Shown here one piece after another: positions 24,576 through 32,053 of a DNA stretch of 64,000 bases. The DNA lies in the NCBI GenBank assembly GCA_947650285.1, contig CANTFL010001327.1:1-64000 (forward strand), written 5' to 3'. Every line of letters starts with the position of its first letter. Within the stretch, counting starts at the first letter, position 1. Made by a program: the position numbers and the translations under genes. The notes under the pieces are model-generated. The model was not told the origin of the DNA. It was given only the letters and a program-made list of their open reading frames with translations, and did not search any database. The stretch comes from Hyaloperonospora brassicae. Its lineage: Eukaryota; Oomycota; Peronosporomycetes; Peronosporales; Peronosporaceae.

Positions 24576-25690
24576 TGTCTATGGGGTCGCGACGTTATAA
24601 CGTGTGGCAGACATTAGCATTCGAGGCTACAACTGATCGAGAAGAAGTCTCACTCGCAACGTATTAAGGGCCATTGGTTATTAGCGATCATGTCTTACGC
24701 CGAGAAAGATTATAAATCGCCAAGGATTGAAGACAGAAAAAGAGGCGAACGACTTCAGTTCTGACAATTACGACCTTTAACACGTGATCGACGAGGATTT
24801 GGTGCACTACCCTTACGAGAGTGGAAACAACGATCGGTGAAAGTGCTATTGACAAGTCCTACAAATGGCAAGCTTCTAGACGACGAAGAGGTGCAAACCA
24901 TGACAGAAGAGTCTAGCAGAGTGGCGACGCCGCGGTGACAGAAAGGACCGATTGCGATGAAACTGATCGGAGACAAAGACAAACCATCAATCAGCTAGAC
25001 GCGAATCTCACCATGGATGGTGACGGACAAAACTAGTCCAGAAATCAGTCTGACATGACCACGAGGGAAGAAGAAGAGCGGCAGGTACAGAACGAGGAAG
25101 ATACACATCTGCCAATGAAGGCATCTTCTCGATCCTTACGATCCCAGGGTGTACGGAGGGCGATCAGTCGCAAGACATGCATGAGGAGTCAATCTCTGGA
25201 GTAAAGGTAGTCGACGGTAAAGACATTAAGCGAGATGTCAACGATTTGCTGCAAGGAAAGTCCGGCTGCCAGACAGACGGGAGTGCGATCAGAGATTGTG
25301 ATATAAAGGAAAAGTTCGATCGACTGGTGGGTATAAAAGACATCGGAGTGATCGATGAGGAAGGACGGAGGCAGAACCGCCTTCCGCGTTGACGTATCGT
25401 ATGAAAGTGGAGAGATGTATGCTGAGGATGTCTATTACCACATGGCGATCCTACCGGAAGTTGTTACACCGATGGCCGCGATATCTTTAGATGACATTAA
25501 AGTGGGTGACCCAGGGGAGTCACTGTCGAGTGATCAAGAGAAGTTGCGTCAACTAATATGGGCGAATCTATATCTGCTAATTATCAAAGGTAATGCCCTA
25601 CCCCCTGCGGCATGTGGACGGTCTGTGATATTGATTTCGGAGGCGCTAACCCGATCTCACAAAGAGTGCGACCGGTCGCTCCCAAATTCG
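24576..25690 (+). pseudogene. Protease-RT spacer of element B
   Basis: The polyprotein resumes after the solo LTR. Frames 25177-25392 and 25355-25705 are Asp/Glu/Lys-rich and hydrophilic, typical of the spacer between protease and RT in this gypsy group. Several stops are present. No separate gene is seen. Confidence 0.45.
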
Positions 25691-26600
25691 CGAGAAGCTA
25701 GCTGATCTTATCAAGAAACTATTGCCGGCGCAGATAATTTGCCCGTCCGTTTCTCCGCGGGCATCACCGATCGTGGTGACCATAAAGAAGAATGGAGAAG
25801 ATATCCGATTATGCATCATCTATAGACGAGTGAAATAGCTGACTAGATTGATGGTTTGTCCAATGCCTTTGATCAGCGACTTGCTGCAGGATATGGATAA
25901 AGCCATGTGGTACTGTTCCTTAGATATGGCAAGTGGTTTTTGGGTGGTGGAGATGACGGAGAGAGCCAGAGAATTTTTCGGCGTTTATTACATTACTAGG
26001 CGTGTTTGAATGGCTAAGGATGCCGTTTGGATTAAAGAACGCACCGCAGATTTACCAACGATTGATCGGCAATGCGTTATATGGATATTTGAATATTGAT
26101 ACACGTCCAAATACGATCAATTTGGGATCACCAGATCCTATCGACGTGTTTACCGACGGGGGACCGGATTCTGACATGAATACGTCGGTCCTTGGTCGAA
26201 GGTCATACATCAACGATATACTGATACCGGCCTCGTCGTGGGAATCTATCTATCGCAAATTGGAAGGATTGTTGAACGTGTGTAATCAATGGAATTTATC
26301 GATCAGTCTAGCTAAGAGCTTCTGGAGACGACGCAAGGTAGACTACCTGGGTCATCAAGTGTCTTTGTCTGGATTAGAAGCGAACACAAAGTATCTAGGA
26401 TCATTGGTAAACATACCATTTCCTCGCTCCTTACGATCGATGCAATCGTTTTTGGGGAGCCTCAACTATTACAGTCGATTCATCGAAGACTTTTCAGTGT
26501 TCGCCTCAGTAATGTACGAATTACGAAAAGCCGATTTCCATGAGATCCGTCGAGCGTATGACGACCCAAGGACAGTGAAGGTTGCTGGGCGAACTCGGCT
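25691..26600 (+). pseudogene. pol: Reverse transcriptase of element B, decayed
   Basis: RT motifs occur in order: K-K-N-G-E-D-I-R-L-C-I-I-Y-R-R, L-D-M-A-S-G-F-W, then after a frameshift near 25975 F-E-W-L-R-M-P-F-G-L-K-N-A-P and Y-I-N-D-I-L-I (26206-26226). The catalytic Y-I-D-D is Y-I-N-D here. The thumb follows: V-D-Y-L-G-H and S-F-L-G-S-L-N-Y-Y-S-R-F-I. The long frame 26002-26769 (255 codons) covers most of the palm and thumb. Confidence 0.85.
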
Positions 26601-26620
26601 GTGTCATGCTGCCCATAAAA

Positions 26621-26890
26621 GCAATCAGAAATTGCATCCAATCCCTGGGGATGATCTGGAATTGCATCCAATTTCTGGGGGCGATCAGGAATCACACCCA
26701 ATAGCTGAGGGTGATCAGAAATTGCATCTAATTGCTGAGGGCGATCTGGAATCGCACATCAATCGCTGAGGGCGATCAGGAATCACATCCAATCTCTAGG
26801 GGCGGTCGAGAATCACACCCAATTGCTGAGGGCGATCAGGAATCGCACCCAATTGCTGAGGGCGATCAGGAATCGCACCCAATTGCTGGG
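26621..26890 (+). repeat. 30-bp tandem repeat, ~9 copies, at the RT/RNase H joint
   Basis: About nine units of 30 bp, of the form GGCGATCAGGAATCGCACCC plus AATTGCTGAG, with neighbouring units differing at a few bases. The last three are nearly identical. They encode a decapeptide of the type G-D-Q-E-S-H-P-I-A-E. One unit (around 26740-26770) has an extra base and shifts the frame. It sits between the RT thumb and RNase H. Confidence 0.9.
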
Positions 26891-26909
26891 GGCGATCAGA
26901 ATCCGGAAG

Positions 26910-27990
26910 GCAGGAGTCGCTGGAAGAAAGCAACGATCGCGTTCACTTTCTTGAAACAGAAGATAGCGACTACACCCATTTTGAAACACTTTGACCCGGA
27001 TCGACCGCCAGTGATTAAGGTGTACGCCAGCAAGTGGGCTGTGTTGGCTGCATTGCTGCAGAAACATGAGCAGGTTAATGGACGGTCACTTTTTCAAGCC
27101 GTACGCTGAAGCCCAACGAAGTTAACTGTGGCATGGTGGAGAAGGAGGTACTAGCATTGCTGAGGATGCTAGATATATGCTAAACCATTCTGGTGTCTCG
27201 TGAGATCACCGTGCTAACGCGTTATTTAACCTTAGCCTGGTAGCTCCAATCTTCCGGTTTCAATGGGAGATTAAAACGATGAGCTGCATTGAAACAAACG
27301 GTACACTAGAGATCCGTCGATGTGAGAGGAGTGAAGATAAGATACTAGGTACTCCGGCAGCGAGTATAGCTCCTCGACAGGAAATGGATGAGAGGTTGAT
27401 CGCGATTGCGCCAAAGAAACAACAACGACAAACGATCAGTATGCCTCGACTTACGGTCGAAGAAGAAGAATACTCTGGGTGGCTAGTTTTGGTAGGTCTG
27501 CTAGAGTGAAGAAAAAGTGTGGATCATGCAGCACGATCGTATGGAGATTACTATGTTGGAAGGTTGTGGCTGCCGCGTCCAATTTTGTCCCTGATCTAAC
27601 TTTCAACGAAGCAGAGTATAGAGGACTATTTCTATATTTTTGTTGACTGATCAGACTAGGGGACGGGTAATCATATGTGGAGATTCAAATTCTGTGATCA
27701 GGCAAATGCGTGGAGAGATCATTTGCAAGACGCCAGGTCAACAACTGCTGGGGCATAAAGCGATGAGGAAACTCCGATCCTGGCCCAAATATGATTTCTA
27801 ACATGTAAAATGCGATTAGAACGCAAGCGCAGATCGATTGGCAAGTGAAGCTCTGCGGAAAGAGAAAAGTGGGATAGTGATGGATGACCAAGATCGCCAA
27901 GATCTAGCGACTTTGAATCGACTAGATGAGTTACTACTACCCCGCAAGACGAATCTGAGGGTGCGAGTAGCTGCGATTACCCGAGCTGCC
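26910..27990 (+). pseudogene. RNase H region(s) of element B, decayed
   Basis: The first segment (26930-27110) reads A-F-T-F-L-K-Q-K-I, T-P-I-L-K-H-F-D and V-I-K-V-Y-A-S-K-W-A-V, the gypsy RT-RNase H connection and start. A later segment (27560-27990) contains L-T-F-N-E-A-E-Y-R-G-L-F and, in another frame, W-R-F-K-F, like the second RNase H fold typical of this oomycete gypsy group. There are many stops. Confidence 0.65.
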
Positions 27991-28209
27991 GCACGATGAC
28001 GCTATTTGCTACAAATTGTATTCGAGGAGATCGTAAAACAGATACAAATCGAATGGATCAATTAAGTGCAGGATGAAGAGAGTTGGATCTTTAGCTTGCA
28101 GATCGATTTGACTGAAGACGTATCTACGATTGCATCAGCGGATGCAAAATCATGTGCCGTGATCGCGCCGGACTATGAGGTCTATCAGGATGAGTAGCTG
28201 CTCTTTTGT

Positions 28210-29317
28210 CCCAGATCAGCTACAAAGTCAGAAGATCGCGTAGAGCTGGGTCGGTTGGAGATCCCGGAGCTATTGCAGCAGGATTTTTTACATCAGTATC
28301 CTACCAGTCTGGAGGGCGGCCACCAGGGTGTAGGTCGAACTTACCAGAGGATCAGGGCAAAGTTTCACTGGAGAGGTTTGTGTAGAAGTGTGCAACGTAA
28401 TGTGGGAGAGTGTGTGGATTGCGAGCCAGGTAAAGGCAGCCTCTGCGATCGAAGTGGCTCGCCGGGTAACCTACAAGCGACGAACATTATTTAGATTCTA
28501 GCAATGGATCATATTCCTTCTTTGCCGTGATCAGGCAAAGGGAACACAGAGTTGATGATCTAGGTCAATCTGTTCTCTAAATATGTGGTTGCGAATGCGA
28601 GTGTATCTCGGACCGCACAAACAGTCGCGGAAAATTACGAAGAATGTGAATTTAGAAGGTTCGGCGCAAATGAATCAATTCGTCACGATCTAGAGCCAGG
28701 ATCCATGTCGTTTATTTTGTGCGTCTAATCGGATTGTGGGCCAGAAACAACGAGCTACTATGGCTTATAGGCCATAAGCAAACGGCACAGCAGAGCGCAT
28801 GGTACAGACGTTAACTAGAGCGATCAAAATGTATGTGTCGGGCGAGAACCAGAGATATTGGGATTAATATGCCGAACGATTGACATACGCGATCAACACC
28901 GCACACGATCAGATTTGCAGTGACACCCCATTTCATTTGATCTACGGTTGGGACTCTCGATCACCGTTGAAAGCCACGTTACCTCTAGGGAGTACCGCGT
29001 CGCGAGATCGAGATCCACGACGATGGCAATTTGGCATACAAAACCATTATTAACGGGCGAGAGCGGCGGTGAACAGTTTACTGAAGGAAACAATTTAAGA
29101 TCGCGGTCTGCTGGACATATGCAGCGGTCGCAAGTCTGGATATTTCCGGATCGCGTAAAGGAGTGTTACGCTCGGAAACTAGCGCATATGTGGCACGGAC
29201 CGTTCCGAGTGATGGACAAGTGCGGTAATCACGCGGTGATATTGTATTAAATAGGTACGCCCTACCAAGTCCTCCTAGTTGCTCACGTGCCTAAGCTGAA
29301 ACTCGTACGACTGTATC
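28210..29317 (+). pseudogene. Integrase of element B, 5' part, decayed
   Basis: It contains an HHCC zinc-binding remnant (H-Q-Y-P-T-S-L-E-G-G-H-Q-G ... C-V-D-C, 28288-28430), core fragments (M-D-H-I-P-S, V-N-L-F-S-K-Y-V-V, 28500-28620) and a GPF-type C-terminal domain (V-W-I-F-P-D-R-V-K-E ... W-H-G-P-F-R-V-M, 29135-29215), ending K-L-K-L-V-R-L-Y-P-D. The frame is broken repeatedly. At 29318-29322 it is cut by the family-A insertion and resumes at 37303. Confidence 0.8.
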
Positions 29318-29322
29318 CGGAT
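29318..29322. repeat. Target-site duplication CGGAT, left copy
   Basis: CGGAT precedes the family-A element and is repeated directly after it at 37303-37307. A 5-bp duplication is normal for Ty3/gypsy integration. Confidence 0.9.
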
Positions 29323-29711
29323 TGTAACGGGGCACACCCTTGCGTAACTTAACGCAAGGGATTTGGGTGCCCCGACGGACGTACACGTGGCGAGCGAGGA
29401 AGCGTAGGTAGGGTAAAAGTAGAACTGTTATATTAATAAATTAAGTCTTTAAACTACTGTCTCTTCGTTTGACTTAATTCAATTATACTAATATAACTGC
29501 ATGTATGGTGACGTCTCGTCACCACTCATTGCGCGCGTCTTGCGGCGATTGGTGGGTTGATATCATCACGATATCAACCAATGAACAGACCCTTCTGGTC
29601 GACCCTTCAATATCACCGCTTCGGTGATATTGTTTAAAGAATATCCATCTTATATTCTTTATTGTCACTTTCCTTAAGTGACAATATCATGTAACGGGCT
29701 GCCCCGTTACA
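29323..29711 (-). repeat. 3' LTR of element A
   Basis: 389 bp, TGTAACGGGG ... CCCCGTTACA, the same as 36914-37302 base for base as far as I can read. The terminal inverted repeat is 10 bp, much longer than the usual TG...CA. The end 22 bases fold back on themselves (29690-29711, 9-bp stem). Other perfect stems are 29337-29360 (9 bp), 29609-29631 (10 bp), 29636-29660 (9 bp) and 29661-29685 (10 bp). Confidence 0.95.
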
Positions 29712-30460
29712 TCACCCCCCCCTTAACTGATAGTCACCGTGTGACTATCGAAATATGGAGGCCACCCGTTGGCCACCATTGGGACAGGGAGCACTTGTTG
29801 AATCCGTTCCACTCACTTTCCGCTTGACCTCGCATAGTTAACATGTCTATGCGAGGTGACTCAAGACCCACACAGCCTGGTGCTGTGCAAGCCTCTGCGG
29901 CAGACGCTTCGTCGTCTGCCGCCCCTTCTTCGCCTGCAGCAACAGGTGCTGTAGGTGCACGCGGTATCACGCCGCGTGCGCATGATGACCTCGACGTAGA
30001 GGTCATCTACTCTGGCGAGTCAGACGTGTCTGACTCGGGCAATGCTCCAGAGGCGTCTCGCTCACCGGCGACGCCTCAGTATTCGCCAAGGCCACTGCCG
30101 AACGAACGGACTCGTGATTTGCATCACAGTCTGTTCGGCAGTGATGACGATGATCAGGGTGGTGAGGAATTCTATTCCTCACCACCGCCGGCTCGTGCGC
30201 CTTCGCACGAGCGTGATGACGATGGCGCGAGCCGTCGTCAATCTGGGAGCCGTGGTACCAACAAGGGTACCACTGTGAAGCGTGATGAGTTGAAGCCGTG
30301 GCGTTTGCCCGAACAACTCATCAATAGCCTGTCTCACGAGACAGGCCAACACCATCGAATACCCTTATTCGATGCAACCGAGCTTCACGGCTTGAGTTCC
30401 AGCGCGAAGAACTTTCGCGCTGAAGAAGAATTCTATCTCGATGTCTTTCTTAGACATCGA
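29609..30460. repeat. Serial perfect inverted repeats (hairpin string), sample tract
   Basis: Perfect stems of 8 bp or more that I could locate, as outer coordinates (stem/loop): 29609-29631 (10/3), 29636-29660 (9/7), 29661-29685 (10/5), 29690-29711 (9/4), 29729-29749 (9/3), 29827-29857 (11/9), 29897-29922 (10/6), 29957-29979 (8/7), 29984-30007 (9/6), 30016-30037 (9/4), 30050-30077 (8/12), 30093-30143 (11/29), 30159-30185 (12/3), 30191-30212 (9/4), 30252-30273 (8/6), 30283-30323 (10/21), 30327-30346 (8/4), 30353-30374 (9/4), 30401-30421 (8/5), 30438-30460 (9/5). This is 20 in 852 bp. The pattern runs on through the rest of the element. No equivalent density is seen in element B coding DNA or in the host genes. 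Confidence 0.9.
29712..29724 (-). other. Polypurine tract of element A
   Basis: On the minus strand AAGGGGGGGGTGA directly abuts the 3' LTR. This is the expected place of plus-strand DNA priming in LTR retrotransposons. Confidence 0.8.
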
Positions 30461-31318
30461 TGGTACAATAGCAACCAAAAGCGTGACAAAACATCGGTTT
30501 TGGCTGCGTGGAACGCGTTCGTCCAAAACGTCAAGAATTTTGGACGAGATGGGTGGCTCAAGAAACTTGAGGCAACACGCCTCAGGTTCGAGCGGCGAAC
30601 GCCAACCGGTGCTAGGTACCGGTTGCATTGTTTATCTATTGAGGCAGGAATTCCTTGCCTCACATGGGGAGACCCTTGTGCGAGTTGTGTTGACAACTCG
30701 CAGCGTGCACATAGGGATGTGTACTCCGTAAATTCGCCCTGGGGAAGGGCACACATCTCGGCTGAGATGCGTGACGCGATTGCAAACTTGCAATCCGTCT
30801 ACAAGCGCCTTGGGCGCGTGTTTACCGATGGGCCACAGGACTCATCGGATGGGTCTCGTCATACTGGCGGACGAGACCTTCAACATCCATCAACAGCTGA
30901 GAGCGGGGCTCCCAGCTGTTCCAAGAGGGTGGATACCCCCTCCACTGGACGAGGTAGCTCGTCCTTGATCCTGAATCGTCACGGTGATTCAAGATACGCT
31001 CCACTAGAAAGCGTTGATCACCGTGATCATCCACCAAAGGATGTGGTGGAGGAGGAAAGACCTCCTCCAGAACCCCAGGCCCACCATCTCGACCCTTACG
31101 AGATGGATCGCGCAATCGATGAATTGCGCGATGACTTGAAGCACGAGCGCGACCGACGCTACGCTTTGACCGACACCGTGCGGAAGAACCGCAAGGGTCA
31201 CGAGGCTGATCGGGCGAGGGATCGCGCCGATTATGCCACGGCGCAGCTTCAGGTCGAGCGGGATGTCCGCTCCTTTTCGGCGAGCTGGCGACAGCTCGCG
31301 GAGAGATATCTCGGTTGA
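29843..31318 (+). CDS. Antisense 491-codon ORF of element A, unknown function
   Basis: It starts ATG at 29843, 132 bp inside the 3' LTR boundary, and reads on the strand opposite to gag and pol. The N-terminal ~130 residues are low-complexity (Ser/Ala/Pro/Asp-rich). The middle (about 150-340) is ordered, with L-D-V-F-L-R-H-R-W-Y, W-N-A-F-V-Q-N-V-K and R-Y-R-L-H-C-L-S-I-E-A-G-I-P-C-L-T-W-G-D-P-C. The C-terminus (about 415-490) is charged and probably coiled-coil (D-E-L-R-D-D-L-K-H-E-R-D-R-R). Its last ~500 bp overlap the chromodomain frame on the other strand. The older copy A' preserves the D-V-F-L-x-H-R-W-Y segment at the protein level, so it is a family trait and not a chance frame. I know of no established function; an accessory or regulatory role is only a guess. 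Confidence 0.7.
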   Translation: MSMRGDSRPTQPGAVQASAADASSSAAPSSPAATGAVGARGITPRAHDDLDVEVIYSGESDVSDSGNAPEASRSPATPQYSPRPLPNERTRDLHHSLFGSDDDDQGGEEFYSSPPPARAPSHERDDDGASRRQSGSRGTNKGTTVKRDELKPWRLPEQLINSLSHETGQHHRIPLFDATELHGLSSSAKNFRAEEEFYLDVFLRHRWYNSNQKRDKTSVLAAWNAFVQNVKNFGRDGWLKKLEATRLRFERRTPTGARYRLHCLSIEAGIPCLTWGDPCASCVDNSQRAHRDVYSVNSPWGRAHISAEMRDAIANLQSVYKRLGRVFTDGPQDSSDGSRHTGGRDLQHPSTAESGAPSCSKRVDTPSTGRGSSSLILNRHGDSRYAPLESVDHRDHPPKDVVEEERPPPEPQAHHLDPYEMDRAIDELRDDLKHERDRRYALTDTVRKNRKGHEADRARDRADYATAQLQVERDVRSFSASWRQLAERYLG

Positions 31319-31373
31319 GTTCCGAGGTATCATATCTGCGCGACCAGACGGATCGTCTGGAGCGCGAACGCAA
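30822..31373 (-). CDS. Chromodomain frame at the C-terminus of element A pol
   Basis: This 183-codon minus frame has no separate promoter; it is the last part of the polyprotein, displaced by a frameshift. An Arg/Pro-rich linker leads to a clear chromodomain: F-L-V-E-R-I-L-N-H-R, Y-L-V-Q-W-R-G-Y-P-P-S-W-N-S-W-E-P, then R-Q-Y-D-E-T-H-P. In chromoviruses the chromodomain fused to integrase directs insertion toward particular chromatin. Aromatic residues of the methyl-lysine cage can be matched by W and Y here, but some positions are uncertain. It overlaps the antisense ORF. Confidence 0.75.
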   Translation of the reverse strand: MRSRSRRSVWSRRYDTSELNRDISPRAVASSPKRSGHPARPEAAPWHNRRDPSPDQPRDPCGSSARCRSKRSVGRARASSHRAIHRLRDPSRKGRDGGPGVLEEVFPPPPHPLVDDHGDQRFLVERILNHRDDSGSRTSYLVQWRGYPPSWNSWEPRSQLLMDVEGLVRQYDETHPMSPVAHR

Positions 31374-32053
31374 GAACTTGATGGATGTTCTTGAACGTGG
31401 GGGCTATCTTCATCGGAAGAAGAAGGCTCGTACTGACAGTACGACCTAAGCCTCCCCACGTAAAACGTAGGATGCGTGCGCATCCTACGTGGCAATTCGA
31501 GTGTGTATGCATTGCCCTTGCGATGCAACACTCGAAATGGCCCAATGTATTTCGGCAGTAGTTTACTACTACCGACACTAGTGACTGCATGTCCAGGTAG
31601 GTTTACCGTTGACAGTAGTACTAGGTCATTAACCTTAAATGAAAGAACATTTGCTCTTCCATTCTTGTCTGCGTTCCGTTTCTGACGGTCCACCGCATTT
31701 GCGATGGAGTCCTGAACGAAACGGACTACCGCTTCTCGAGTCAGCAGGAAGTTCTCTGCTGACTCTTTGTTTTGTCTGGCAGTGCGCTTCGTGCGCACTG
31801 CTAAGAGATTGCTCTCTTCTTCAGCGAGGTTGTCTTCTTCCTCGCTGGCACAATCGTTGGCGATGCTGAATATACCAGCATCGTCATCATCATCCGAATC
31901 AATAATAGCGTCTTCGCTATTATTGAGATGATCTTCTTCATCGATGTCGACTTGATCGACATCGGCATCATACGTGACGACGTTTGCGTCGACACGTGAT
32001 GAGCAAGAGCCAAAACGGTTTTTGCTCGAGCGAGTCCCTCCCCCCTTATCCAA
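31004..32053 (-). CDS. Integrase C-terminal frame of element A (displaced)
   Basis: A minus frame of about 350 codons, open from a TTG, continues the integrase after the main pol frame loses homology near 32040. It has a long acidic linker (D-I-D-E-E-D ... D-S-D-D-D-D-D), a helical region (R-E-A-V-V-R-F-V-Q-D-S-I-A-N-A-V), then F-K-V-N-D-L-V-L-L-S and the GPY/F-type domain L-L-P-K-Y-I-G-P-F-R-V-L ... H-P-T-F-Y-V-G-R-L. The main pol frame and this one differ by -1 at a G6 run (minus 32043-32035). This is probably a disabling indel in this copy. The last ~100 codons are out of frame with the chromodomain. Confidence 0.75.
   Translation of the reverse strand: MDKGGGTRSSKNRFGSCSSRVDANVVTYDADVDQVDIDEEDHLNNSEDAIIDSDDDDDAGIFSIANDCASEEEDNLAEEESNLLAVRTKRTARQNKESAENFLLTREAVVRFVQDSIANAVDRQKRNADKNGRANVLSFKVNDLVLLSTVNLPGHAVTSVGSSKLLPKYIGPFRVLHRKGNAYTLELPRRMRTHPTFYVGRLRSYCQYEPSSSDEDSPHVQEHPSSSCVRAPDDPSGRADMIPRNSTEISLRELSPARRKGADIPLDLKLRRGIIGAIPRPISLVTLAVLPHGVGQSVASVALVLQVIAQFIDCAIHLVRVEMVGLGFWRRSFLLHHILWWMITVINAF

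Noticed and set aside
26621..26890. Possible CRISPR-like array
   Set aside because: The units are contiguous with no spacers, lie inside a retroelement, and the organism is eukaryotic.
29609..30460. Hairpins as miRNA precursors or terminators
   Set aside because: The stems (8-12 bp) are far too short for miRNA precursors and are too regular along a coding element to be terminators.
30433..30756. Minus-strand frames under the antisense ORF
   Set aside because: They have no domain, and the family relic conserves the plus-strand protein here.
29843..31318. Plus-strand ORF read as a host gene interrupted by the element
   Set aside because: It lies wholly within the LTR-bounded element and recurs in relic A'.
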